From: Bacteroidales bacterium
GTDB taxonomy: Bacteria > Bacteroidota > Bacteroidia > Bacteroidales > P3
Length of the DNA: 64,000 nt
NCBI GenBank assembly: GCA_017522105.1
Contig: JAFXAA010000017.1
Span: 62,001-126,000 of the forward strand
Direction: 5' to 3'
Part shown: positions 24,395 through 31,377 of the stretch, piece by piece
Position numbering within the stretch: the stretch's first letter is position 1
Layout: every line of letters begins with the position of its first letter
The notes under the pieces: generated by a model
Seen by the model: only the letters and a program-made list of their open reading frames with translations
What the model was told of the DNA's origin: nothing
Database searches by the model: none
Made by a program: the position numbers and the translations under genes

Positions 24395-25503
24395 CCCTCC
24401 TTGGGGGTCTTCCAGCTGAAGAACACCTGCACGCCGGCAAGCTGGTACAGCTGCCAGTGGCCACCGCGGCCCATGCCGCTGAAGTCGGTGTCGTACTTCA
24501 GGTTCAGCGCAAAGTTGGCCGCAATGTGGCTGGAGAAACGGTAGTCGAGCTTCACCTCCATGTCGAGGTCCGTCTCAAAAGCGCGGCGCTGCAGCCAGTT
24601 GAAACCCTTCATGCGGTCGAAACCTTCCTGCGAAGTGGTCTCCACACCGGTGTACTTGGTGCGCGTTCCCACTTCGGCCCAGTTGTTGGACTCCTCGATG
24701 GCCTTCCACCCCATGTTCTTCGGCTTTCCGTAATCGTAGAAGAGCTCTATGCGGGCGTAAAGGTCGAGGTTGGGCACGATGTCTTTCTTCAAATACTGCG
24801 CGCGGATGTAGCTACCGAGAGCAAAGTAAGTGTGCTTGATGTTGCTGTAGTTTGCCTTGTCCGTATAGAAGCCGTCATCCTGGATGACACCGTAGTCATG
24901 ACCTTCGCGAATCAGCGAATCGTTGAACACGAAAGTCGTCTTGCCCGTCAAGAAAGAGAGCGACACCGACCAGTCTGTTTTCTTGTACTCAAAGGAGAGA
25001 GCCGTGGTCAGGTAGGCAGGGGCGAAGAACGTAGAAACCAGGCGCTTGCTGTCCTCGGCAGCCTGTCCCACACCGTCATACTCGTAGCCGTGGCCGAACT
25101 GCGTCTTCAGGTTGGCCGTAAAGCTGGCGCCCCAGCCCTTGTAGGCGTTCCACGACAGGGCACTCGTCAGGTCAATCTTATCATTGCTCTTGCGGCGCGT
25201 CTCGAAGAGCACGCCCTCGGGGTCGAGGTCCTGCCACGCGTAGCCGTAGGCCAGGTCGGTCACATTGTCCCACACAAACTTCGGATGCGTGTACTTGTAG
25301 TTGCCGAAGAACGTAGACGTCACATCGAACGTCGAGTTGCCGCTCTTCGACCAGTTGTTGAACAGTTGCTCGCTGACCTTCAAGGCCGGCGTGCTGATCG
25401 TGCTCCACGTGCCAGCACCCAGGCCCGTCTTGGCCTCGTCCTGCGCCGTGGCGGAAGCGGCCACCATAGCAAAGGCCGCCATTAGTGTAATGATACGTTT
25501 CAT
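24391..25503 (-). CDS. DUF3078 family outer-membrane-type protein
   Basis: A 370-residue protein with a signal peptide (MKRIITLMAAFAMVAASATA, cleavage before QDEA) and an all-beta body with alternating aromatic residues (FFGNYKYTHPKFVWDNVTDL, TALSWNAYKGWGASFTANLK) and an aromatic-terminated last strand (VQVFFSWK). This fits Bacteroidetes DUF3078, thought to be an outer-membrane barrel of unknown function. The segment QLFNNWSKSGNSTF is typical of the family's N-terminus. It overlaps recX by four bases (ATGA) and so is translationally coupled to it, an unrelated pairing that probably reflects compaction. Confidence 0.88.
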   Translation of the reverse strand: MKRIITLMAAFAMVAASATAQDEAKTGLGAGTWSTISTPALKVSEQLFNNWSKSGNSTFDVTSTFFGNYKYTHPKFVWDNVTDLAYGYAWQDLDPEGVLFETRRKSNDKIDLTSALSWNAYKGWGASFTANLKTQFGHGYEYDGVGQAAEDSKRLVSTFFAPAYLTTALSFEYKKTDWSVSLSFLTGKTTFVFNDSLIREGHDYGVIQDDGFYTDKANYSNIKHTYFALGSYIRAQYLKKDIVPNLDLYARIELFYDYGKPKNMGWKAIEESNNWAEVGTRTKYTGVETTSQEGFDRMKGFNWLQRRAFETDLDMEVKLDYRFSSHIAANFALNLKYDTDFSGMGRGGHWQLYQLAGVQVFFSWKTPKEG

Positions 25504-25985
25504 TGTCTTGTGATATTTGTTATTGTTTCATTTATCTCGCTCATCGTGAACCCCCTCGATGCCAGGAAGGCCGTCAGCCTCCGGCGCACTTCGGGCGTCG
25601 CCTCGCCACCCAGTTCCCTCAACTTCCGCACAGCGACCTCCTCAAGCATAGCCATGTACTCGCCGTCGTCCACTGCCGCCATCCCCGCTTCAATCGCTTC
25701 TCTCGGCACACCCTTCTGCCGCAGCCCGTACACCACCTTCATCCTCCCCCAGTGCTGCCGCAGCATCTTGCTCTCGCAGTAGGCACGTGCATAGCGTCCC
25801 TCGTCCAGGTATCCATCCTCACTCAGCGATGCCACAATCTCGTCTGCCACATCACCATCAGCGCCCCAGGCCGCAAGCTTCTGCCTCACACCGCTCCCGC
25901 ACCGCTCCTCGGCGGCGCACCACGCACGCGCGCGGTCAAGTTGAACCCTGTAGGCCTGTGTGTTGCGCAGTTCTGCCTCCATCAC
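25500..25985 (-). CDS. recX: RecX-family regulatory protein
   Basis: RecX binds RecA filaments and inhibits or recycles them. The 161-residue product is all-helical with the three-repeat RecX pattern: ARAWCAAEERCGSGVRQKLAAWG, then DEIVASLSEDGYLDEGRYARAY with the conserved DGYLDEGRYA, then VVYGLRQKGVPREAIEAGM, and a terminal repeat ending LASRGFTMSEINETI. Length and motif order fit the family. recA is not in the window. Start could be either of two adjacent ATGs (25985 or 25982). A -7-like TATTTTTG (minus strand, 26007-26014) lies just upstream. Confidence 0.9.
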   Translation of the reverse strand: MMEAELRNTQAYRVQLDRARAWCAAEERCGSGVRQKLAAWGADGDVADEIVASLSEDGYLDEGRYARAYCESKMLRQHWGRMKVVYGLRQKGVPREAIEAGMAAVDDGEYMAMLEEVAVRKLRELGGEATPEVRRRLTAFLASRGFTMSEINETITNITRQ

Positions 25986-26151
25986 TTCATCTTGCTTTCA
26001 AAATTGCAAAAATACACAAAAAAAACAAAACAGATGTGAACACACCGAAAAAAGGCATAAAAAGGCCTGAATTGCAGCGAAACATGCAATCCAGAAGAGG
26101 CTATAAACCAGCCTATTGCCAACACCGATTCTCGGCAGACTCAAGCCGTGC

Positions 26152-26250
26152 CTGCATCGGCACGGAGTCCCTACGGAGCCCCTACGGAGCCCCTACGGCC
26201 GTTCTTCAGTGGAACGCCGTCGGAAGACCGTCGGAAATCCGGATCGGCTC
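26152..26250. repeat. 11-nt-unit repeat element (E3)
   Basis: Three tandem copies of CCCTACGGAGY (about 26165-26199) are followed by CCGTTCTTCAGTGGAA, the same order as in the element at 48.1 kb. Here the right arm is degenerate (CCGTCGGAAGACCGTCGG-type units) rather than a clean complement, so this copy looks decayed. It occupies most of the 26-26.3 kb gap between recX and the uracil-DNA-glycosylase-like gene; the rest of that gap (26015-26150) shows nothing recognisable. Confidence 0.65.
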
Positions 26251-26301
26251 CGAAGCACCTCCGGACGGAATACCGACGACTCCCGTTACAGTTTTTTTTC
26301 C

Positions 26302-26309
26302 TATCTTTG
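26302..26309 (+). promoter_or_regulatory. -7 element upstream of the UDG-like gene
   Basis: TATCTTTG at 26302-26309 gives a leader of about 15 nt to the ATG at 26331 and rules out longer in-frame starts within the repeat. Confidence 0.65.
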
Positions 26310-26330
26310 CACCGCAAAAACAGCCACCCC

Positions 26331-26912
26331 ATGGACGCCCCGATAGAACGCCACCCCCTCGAACCCTTCCTGCCGCCGCAGGCGCGGCTGCTGATGCTCG
26401 GCAGCTTCCCGCCGCCGCGCCGCCGCTGGTGCATGGACTTCTTCTACCCCAACCGCACTAACCAGATGTGGCTCATCTTCGGCGCGGTGTTCTACGGCGA
26501 CAGCCAGCGGCTGGTGGACGACGCACACAAGACCTTCAGGCAGGCAGACATCGAGGCCCTGCTACGCGAGCGCGGCATAGCCATCTACGACACCGCCACC
26601 GCCGTGCGGCGCCTCAGCGGCAACGCCTCGGACAAGGACCTGCTGATAGTGGAGAAGACCGACATCGCAGCCCTGTTGGAGCGGATACCGCTGTGCCGCG
26701 ACATCGTGTGCACAGGCCAGAAGAGCTTCTCGGCCCTCACCGAGGCCTACGGCGTCGCCGTCCCCGCAATGGGCGGACACAACGAATTCACCATCGCCGG
26801 CCGCCCTATGCGCCTCTGGCGCATGCCCTCCTCTTCGCGCGCCTACCCCATGCCGCTGCAGGAGAAAGCCGACCACTACAGCCGCCTGATGCAGGCTGTA
26901 GGCATAATGTAA
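26331..26912 (+). CDS. Uracil-DNA glycosylase superfamily protein (mismatch-specific type)
   Basis: The 193-residue protein has the layout of small UDG-superfamily enzymes that excise uracil, or thymine opposite guanine. Its N-terminal ARLLMLGSFPPPRRRW matches the LGSxP active-site region. FFYPNRTNQMWLIFGAVF follows, and a C-terminal loop RMPSSSRAYPMPLQEKADHY corresponds to the minor-groove-reading LPSxS motif. GIAIYDTATAVRRLSGNASD lies between. The start at 26331 (MDAPIERHPLEPF) is set by the promoter. It is not co-transcribed with the next gene, which has its own promoter 10 bases after this stop. Exact substrate cannot be predicted. Confidence 0.85.
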   Translation: MDAPIERHPLEPFLPPQARLLMLGSFPPPRRRWCMDFFYPNRTNQMWLIFGAVFYGDSQRLVDDAHKTFRQADIEALLRERGIAIYDTATAVRRLSGNASDKDLLIVEKTDIAALLERIPLCRDIVCTGQKSFSALTEAYGVAVPAMGGHNEFTIAGRPMRLWRMPSSSRAYPMPLQEKADHYSRLMQAVGIM

Positions 26913-26921
26913 TTTTTTTCG

Positions 26922-26929
26922 TATCTTTG
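26922..26929 (+). promoter_or_regulatory. -7 element upstream of the truncated carbonic anhydrase
   Basis: TATCTTTG at 26922-26929 lies 12 bases before the ATG at 26941, directly after the UDG stop. Confidence 0.65.
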
Positions 26930-26940
26930 CAGACCAGATT

Positions 26941-27108
26941 ATGATAGACAGCATATTGGAATACAACAGGAAATTCGTCGCCGAGAAGGGCTACGAGAGG
27001 TATGCCACCGACAAATACCCCGACAAGAAACTCGCCGTGCTGTCGTGCATGGACACCCGCCTCACGGGACACCACTCATTGCAAGAAGAAAAAAACACCG
27101 CAGCATGA
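26941..27108 (+). pseudogene. Truncated beta-carbonic anhydrase (N-terminal 55 residues)
   Basis: A 55-codon frame encodes MIDSILEYNRKFVAEKGYER, then ATDKYPDKKLAVLSCMDTRL, the N-terminus of bacterial beta-carbonic anhydrases including the first zinc/catalytic motif CMDTR. It then departs into TGHHSLQEEKNTAA and stops. The second zinc-binding motif (HxxC) and the rest of the roughly 180-residue enzyme are missing, so it cannot be an active anhydrase. The promoter and start are intact, and the stop overlaps the ATG of the cupin gene (ATGA), so this stub may now serve as a leader peptide for the cupin. Deletion of the 3' part by recombination is the likely origin. Confidence 0.8.
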
Positions 27109-27485
27109 ACACTGACACGGAAATGGAAAAAGCTGAGACCACGGAGCTCTTCCGCACCAGCCAGAGCTGGGACGGCGCCGGGCTGCCCGACTACCTGCAG
27201 GGGCGCCCCGAGCTGGTGGCCCTGAAGTATGTCTTCCCCGCAGGCTGCAAGCTCGGGTGGCACCACCACGAAGTGATGAACTTCGGCGTGCTCACGCAGG
27301 GCGAGCTGACCATCGTCGCCCAGGACGGCACCGAGAAGACCATCCACGAGGGAGAGACTGTGGTCGAGATGGTCGGCACCGTCCACCACGGCGAGAACCG
27401 CGGCCCACGGCCCGCCGTACTCTACATGTTCTACCTCTCGCAGAAGGATATGCCTCTGGCAACACAACACCCTGAGATAGTATGA
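27105..27485 (+). CDS. Small cupin-domain protein
   Basis: A 126-residue single cupin. The first cupin motif is CKLGWHHHEVMNFGVLTQGE (metal-binding HHH and E positions), the second VVEMVGTVHHGENRGPRPAV. This fold binds a metal and serves many functions, so substrate is unknown. Start ATG 27105 is chosen because it overlaps the stop of the carbonic anhydrase stub; a longer frame would read through that stub in another register. The stop overlaps the next gene (ATGA). The three frames thus form a coupled unit from the promoter at 26922. Confidence 0.82.
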   Translation: MNTDTEMEKAETTELFRTSQSWDGAGLPDYLQGRPELVALKYVFPAGCKLGWHHHEVMNFGVLTQGELTIVAQDGTEKTIHEGETVVEMVGTVHHGENRGPRPAVLYMFYLSQKDMPLATQHPEIV

Positions 27486-27883
27486 AAAATATTATGACCA
27501 CCCTCCTGGCAGCGGTCCTGCTGGCCGGTTGCAGTGGAGACAACAAAGAGAAAGAGATGCCGATAACAGTAAACATCAAGTATACCGGCACCGACGGCAA
27601 CGCCCTGAAATTCGCCGAGGAGATGACGGCCAGCGGCACCGTCGCTGCCATCCGCGCCGAGGAGGGCAACCTGCGCTACGAGTATTACCAGTCGCTCGAC
27701 GACCCCGAGACCATCCTGCTCATCGACAGCTGGGCCAGCCAGGAAGCCATCGACCGCCACCACGCCACCCCCATGATGGCCACCATCGCCGCCCTCCGCG
27801 AGAAGTACGACCTCCACATGTCCGTCGAGCGTTACACCCCCGCCGACCCGCCCGAGACAGACGAGCGGTTTATCCGGAAATAG
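27482..27883 (+). CDS. Lipoprotein with antibiotic-biosynthesis-monooxygenase (ABM) fold
   Basis: A 133-residue protein with a lipoprotein signal (MKNIMTTLLAAVLLAGC, lipobox LAGC) followed by an ABM-type dimeric alpha-beta-barrel domain: EEGNLRYEYYQSLDDPETIL, LIDSWASQEAIDRHHATPMM, IAALREKYDLHMSVERY. ABM proteins include quinol monooxygenases (YgiN-like) acting on small aromatics; here the domain is apparently tethered in the envelope, which is unusual for the family. It is coupled by ATGA overlap to the cupin gene, suggesting related chemistry. Substrate unknown. Confidence 0.8.
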   Translation: MKNIMTTLLAAVLLAGCSGDNKEKEMPITVNIKYTGTDGNALKFAEEMTASGTVAAIRAEEGNLRYEYYQSLDDPETILLIDSWASQEAIDRHHATPMMATIAALREKYDLHMSVERYTPADPPETDERFIRK

Positions 27884-28481
27884 TCTCTAGGCAGCATGAA
27901 ACTCTTGCCTAACATTCATCGTAGGAATGTATAGCCATCCCCGATGAAGTCCGAAACAGGCGAGGCAGCCACCTTATTTGTTATGTAGATTGAATTGTAT
28001 TTTGTGATGCAAAAATACAATCAACAAAACCTATTGCACAAATATTACCTTTTTTATGCAATAGACGGTGTTTTTTGCACAAAACTGGCTTTGTATTTAC
28101 TTCAACAATTATGTAATGTAGTGACCTGACGGAGCGGCGAGAGCAGAACCGATGAACCAAAGGTCATGAGCACCGCTAAAGAAAGAACAATGTGGAGAAT
28201 AACGAAGCAGACGCAGAGCCAAGTTTACTTGAGTTATGCCTTGCAAGGAGGAGGAAAACGAAGTTAACGGAGCACGCACCAGGTATGCCGAGTCATGACG
28301 GAAGTGGACGAAGACAACAGCACCGCTGAATAAATATTAATCAAGCGAAAAACACATTCACATATTCACGCATTCTTTATGCCTTCTTCATGGTTACTTC
28401 GATCCTTCTTCGTGGGCTATTTATTTGGGGTCATCTCTTCTACCGCTTTGTGGTGGCATAAGGGAACCGAAAATACTATCC
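27884..28481. other. Non-coding entry into the AT-rich island, with repeats
   Basis: About 600 bases without a credible gene. Visible items: a hairpin-forming pair TTCATCG (about 27917)/CGATGAA (about 27941); a 23-nt sequence beginning AATTGTATTTTGTGATGC at 27993-28015 that recurs with two changes at 29964-29986; a purine-rich stretch (28120-28320) with no open frame; and the 57-nt direct repeat at 28319-28375. A 68-codon frame at 28379 is judged spurious. GC content drops markedly relative to the preceding operon. Confidence 0.6.
28319..28375. repeat. 57-nt direct repeat, left copy (contains 8-nt-unit array)
   Basis: Starts AGCACCGCTGAA, continues through a TAATCAAGCGAAAA-type segment, and ends with the 8-nt-unit array CACATTCA/CATATTCA/CGCATTC (28352-28375). 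The right copy at 29895-29951 is the same length. The two copies bracket the AAA+ ATPase gene. Confidence 0.75.
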
Positions 28482-29687
28482 TCAGTACAGAAAACCGAAA
28501 GCCCAAAGGGGTATCTTATGAGTTGTGGCGCTGTCTATATCGTCTGCGGCAACGTATGCATTTTCTTCGTCGGCAATTTGTTTGAAACCCTTGTCTTTCC
28601 CTCCAACCTCAATAATGACATCATTGTCGATGCGGAAGTCACCGCTTTTCAATCCACCATATTCCACTTTGTGACCTGCAGACACAAGTTGGTTGCAAAA
28701 GAAAGTCTCCCTGACTGTTCCAATCTCGGGTGCGGTGTCCGCCAAAGTGTACAACAAATTGCTATTGTCGAGCAATATTTTATCTGGTTTCTGAAGGTCG
28801 CTTATGCTGTCCACGTCTGTAAAAAGCCGTTGTATCAGGGCTGCCTCCTCAAGATTTTTCAGGTATTTGAGTGTAGTGGGACGCTGGATGCCAATATTTT
28901 TCGACAGCTTGGATATATCCACCTCGTAGGGAACCATTTGCGAAAGGACTTTCAACAATGCTTTGACTTTGCGACAGCTTCCCATTTCGATTCCACGAAA
29001 CCTTGTCAGTTCCGTGTCAATGGTGTAATTCACAACCGATTCAACGAGGTTCTGGTATATGGTTTGATTCTCGAAATAGAATGGATAGTAGCCCTCCTTC
29101 AGGTACCTGGAAAAAAATTCCAAGGGCTGACAGTATCGTTTCACCTCTCTGCAGAAAGCATTTGGTGCTTTCAGAATCTGGTCAAGCGAAACGCTCTTGA
29201 TGTCAATGATTCTGTTCATTGCAAGGAATTCGCGAAACGAAAGTCCCGGCATAGTGTATTGCACAAGCCGTCTTGACAGGTCTGCCTGACCATCGTTGAT
29301 TTGCAGCAACGATGAACCACTAACCACCAAGTGCAGGTCTCGATGAAGGTCGTATATCTCTTTCACCTCCCGACTCCAGCCATCGTATTTGTGCACTTCA
29401 TCTATGAATAGGTACCGGCCTCCACGCTTGTAGAACATGTCTGCGGTATCCACCAAGCTGTGGCTCGTGAAATAGGAGGTATCGGCCGAGCAGTAGAGTA
29501 CATGCCTGTCGTCGGGAGCAAAATGCTGCTTGATATACTGCTGCATCAGAGTTGATTTTCCGACACCTTTAGGACCTTTGATGGCAATCAGGCGTAAGTT
29601 CCAGTCGATATGTCCTGCCAGCCCTCTGACAAAGTCCATCGGAACCTTCTCCATATAATCATCGTGGCGCTCAAATAACTTATCCAT
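28482..29687 (-). CDS. AAA+ ATPase with DUF4143-type C-terminus
   Basis: The 401-residue protein belongs to the AAA_14/DUF4143 group of P-loop ATPases common in mobile regions of Bacteroidetes. Walker A is AIKGPKGVGKSTLMQQYI (near residue 40), Walker B RYLFIDEVHKYDGW, and the sensor region is LVVSGSSLLQ. The centre has a winged-helix-like segment (VDISKLSKNIGIQRPTTLK) and the C-terminus a PD-(D/E)xK-like fold (KVEYGGLKSGDFRIDNDVII-EVGGK). Function in the family is unproven; toxin-antitoxin or regulatory roles have been proposed. It is monocistronic with its own promoter and is flanked by direct repeats, suggesting movement as a cassette. Confidence 0.85.
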   Translation of the reverse strand: MDKLFERHDDYMEKVPMDFVRGLAGHIDWNLRLIAIKGPKGVGKSTLMQQYIKQHFAPDDRHVLYCSADTSYFTSHSLVDTADMFYKRGGRYLFIDEVHKYDGWSREVKEIYDLHRDLHLVVSGSSLLQINDGQADLSRRLVQYTMPGLSFREFLAMNRIIDIKSVSLDQILKAPNAFCREVKRYCQPLEFFSRYLKEGYYPFYFENQTIYQNLVESVVNYTIDTELTRFRGIEMGSCRKVKALLKVLSQMVPYEVDISKLSKNIGIQRPTTLKYLKNLEEAALIQRLFTDVDSISDLQKPDKILLDNSNLLYTLADTAPEIGTVRETFFCNQLVSAGHKVEYGGLKSGDFRIDNDVIIEVGGKDKGFKQIADEENAYVAADDIDSATTHKIPLWAFGFLY

Positions 29688-29725
29688 AATCTGTTACTTA
29701 TATAACACTAATTTGTTTGTCGGTG

Positions 29726-29757
29726 CAAATATACATGTATTTTATAAAATACAAAAA
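29726..29757 (-). promoter_or_regulatory. Promoter of the AAA+ ATPase gene
   Basis: On the minus strand, -33 TTTTTG (29752-29757) and -7 TATATTTG (29726-29733) are 18 bases apart, leaving a leader of about 30 nt. Confidence 0.7.
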
Positions 29758-29894
29758 TTTATTTTATTTGTATATTACAAAATACACATTCTATAAAATC
29801 ATTCTGCTTTTTTTCGTAAACAACCGATCTGTGGCGATGCCTCGGTAGCGTTTCAAAAAGATACTAAAGAATTCTGCCTGCTTTGCAGGCTTTG

Positions 29895-29951
29895 AGCACC
29901 ACTGAAATTAATCAAATCAAGCGAAAAACACATTCACACGTTCACGCATTC
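29895..29951. repeat. 57-nt direct repeat, right copy (contains 8-nt-unit array)
   Basis: Begins AGCACCACTGAA and ends with the 8-nt-unit array CACATTCA/CACGTTCA/CGCATTC (29928-29951). It matches the left copy at 28319-28375 in order, length and orientation. Confidence 0.75.
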
Positions 29952-30266
29952 TGCCTGACTCCCAATTGTATTTCGTGATACAAAAAATCCTTCGGCGATG
30001 GTTCGACGATAGTTCGGTGCTACCTATTCTAAATTTAATACAAGATTACATTATTTCTTGAATACGGCAAAATAAAATTCACAGAATCATAATATTTCCA
30101 CACGCCCTATAGACCCTTCGGCGATGCCACGGTAGTGTTTCGGGAAGATACTAACGCATTTACACATAAACACATTCACGCATTTTATACATGCCTTCTT
30201 CGTGGATTCTTTATGCAAAATCATTTTCTTTGTTGAAAAAAGCCTGTTTTTATGAAATAATATTCG

Positions 30267-30274
30267 TATCTTTG
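30267..30274 (+). promoter_or_regulatory. -7 element upstream of the protease gene
   Basis: TATCTTTG at 30267-30274 lies 14 bases before the ATG at 30289, so the leader is only about 8-10 nt. Confidence 0.65.
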
Positions 30275-30288
30275 CAAAAAAATAGAAT

Positions 30289-31314
30289 ATGGAACTTATA
30301 GTACCACAATTATACAAATTCTTTGATAAGGTTGAAGGTGGAAAGATTGGACAAAATCTCTTTGATTTCATCAGAACCAGAGATGTGTGTTTCTTTAAAG
30401 ACAAATACGGTGAGACAAATATAAACATTTCTCAAATAAACTATTTATCAACCATATGCAAGAAGATGGTAGAGGATGGATTGTTGACAAATCTTAATCC
30501 GAGCAGTAATTCTCCAACTACTGACAAATATTTCGTTCAACTTAGGCCTGCAAACTTTGAGTATCCGGAACTGTTCGAGAAACAACTCGCATACGGATAT
30601 TATGATTTTGCGTACAACGGGTTCCCTTTTATTCGAGAACATTTTTTTGAATCTGTTGTTCCAATCGTCGGTATTAATAAGAAAGGCGATATTGATATCG
30701 GTACAGCTTACTATATTGGAGACAATATGTTTGTCACTGCAGCACATTGTGTGTTAGACCTATCACGATTTGCATTACAATATCAAGATGGTAATCAAAT
30801 AAAGGTATCATCGGTAATGCTTTCTGACAATAATAGTATTGACCTGGCCATTATCAAAGCCGATGAAGAAATTCGATTAACGCCATTTATGTTAGGTGAT
30901 CCTAATATACTGGATGAAATCCTTGTTATGGGCTATCCTCCTATTCCTGGTATGGATGCTGTTTTAATATCTGAAACGGGAAGTGTCTCTACTTTCATTC
31001 CACCTGCACAGAAAGCCTCTGCTGGGCAAGTCGTTGCTGAAACAAAATCATATTTACCCCCAATGGATTATTTTATGATTAATTGTCGGGTTAAAGGTGG
31101 CAATAGTGGAGGTCCGGTGATTAACAAGCATGGGTTGGTTGTTGGTACAGTAGTTTCCTTGGTCTATGATAGCCAAGGTGGCTCGAATGGCGGGCGTTAT
31201 GATATTATGGGGTTTGGAACATGCCTTTCGTCCAAATATATCCTCAACGTTCAACAGGACAGTGTTGCCCAAGAAGTTGAATTAAGCAATGGCTATTATT
31301 CCATCCTCAAATAA
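30289..31314 (+). CDS. Trypsin-like (S1-type) serine protease, cytoplasmic
   Basis: The 341-residue protein has no signal peptide. Its second half is a chymotrypsin-fold protease with a complete catalytic triad: His153 in FVTAAHCVLD, Asp185 in NSIDLAIIKAD, and Ser273 in KGGNSGGPVIN. GTAYYIGDNM opens the fold and GLVVGTVVSL follows the serine. The N-terminal 120 residues (INISQINYLSTICKKMVEDG) look like a helical or winged-helix domain I do not recognise. Intracellular trypsin-like proteases occur as effectors in several anti-phage systems. The gene converges on the GHKL gene with a 63-base gap. Base composition is strongly AT-rich relative to the chromosome. Confidence 0.85.
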   Translation: MELIVPQLYKFFDKVEGGKIGQNLFDFIRTRDVCFFKDKYGETNINISQINYLSTICKKMVEDGLLTNLNPSSNSPTTDKYFVQLRPANFEYPELFEKQLAYGYYDFAYNGFPFIREHFFESVVPIVGINKKGDIDIGTAYYIGDNMFVTAAHCVLDLSRFALQYQDGNQIKVSSVMLSDNNSIDLAIIKADEEIRLTPFMLGDPNILDEILVMGYPPIPGMDAVLISETGSVSTFIPPAQKASAGQVVAETKSYLPPMDYFMINCRVKGGNSGGPVINKHGLVVGTVVSLVYDSQGGSNGGRYDIMGFGTCLSSKYILNVQQDSVAQEVELSNGYYSILK

Positions 31315-31377
31315 TCAATTCTTTTTTTTCTTCTATTTCCTTTTTTTCAAAGTCCAAGCAGCTGCATGTGACTGCCA

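Larger units (their letters stand above)
29688..30288. other. AT-rich non-coding region with several repeat copies
   Basis: Six hundred bases with no credible gene. Contents: promoters for both flanking genes; two copies of a sequence beginning GGCGATGCC (29833-29870 and 30120-30162; consensus GGCGATGCCWCGGTAG-GTTTC-AAGATACTAA); the right 57-nt repeat; the 23-nt repeat at 29964-29986; an 11-nt-unit stretch TTCGGCGATGG, TTCGACGATAG, TTCGGTGCTAC (29992-30024), which resembles the TTCAACGATAC units at 1 kb; and an 8-nt-unit array at 30151-30184. Confidence 0.65.

Noticed and set aside
24391-25503. TonB-dependent receptor as identity of the barrel protein after the SAM hydrolase gene
   Set aside because: At 370 residues it lacks a plug domain and TonB box; DUF3078 fits length and N-terminal motif.
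27916-27947. Hairpin TTCATCG/CGATGAA after the ABM lipoprotein gene as a terminator or riboswitch
   Set aside because: It has no T run and no aptamer-like conserved core; it may be a weak terminator but cannot be supported.
28379-28585. A 68-codon plus-strand frame at the island edge
   Set aside because: It begins inside a repeated sequence (ATGCCTTCTTCRTGG also at 30191) and overlaps the 3' end of the AAA+ ATPase gene; no family resemblance.
28352-30184. Possible CRISPR array from the recurring CACATTCACGCATT sequence
   Set aside because: The units are only 8 nt, tandem without spacers, and the copies are hundreds of bases apart; no cas genes are present.
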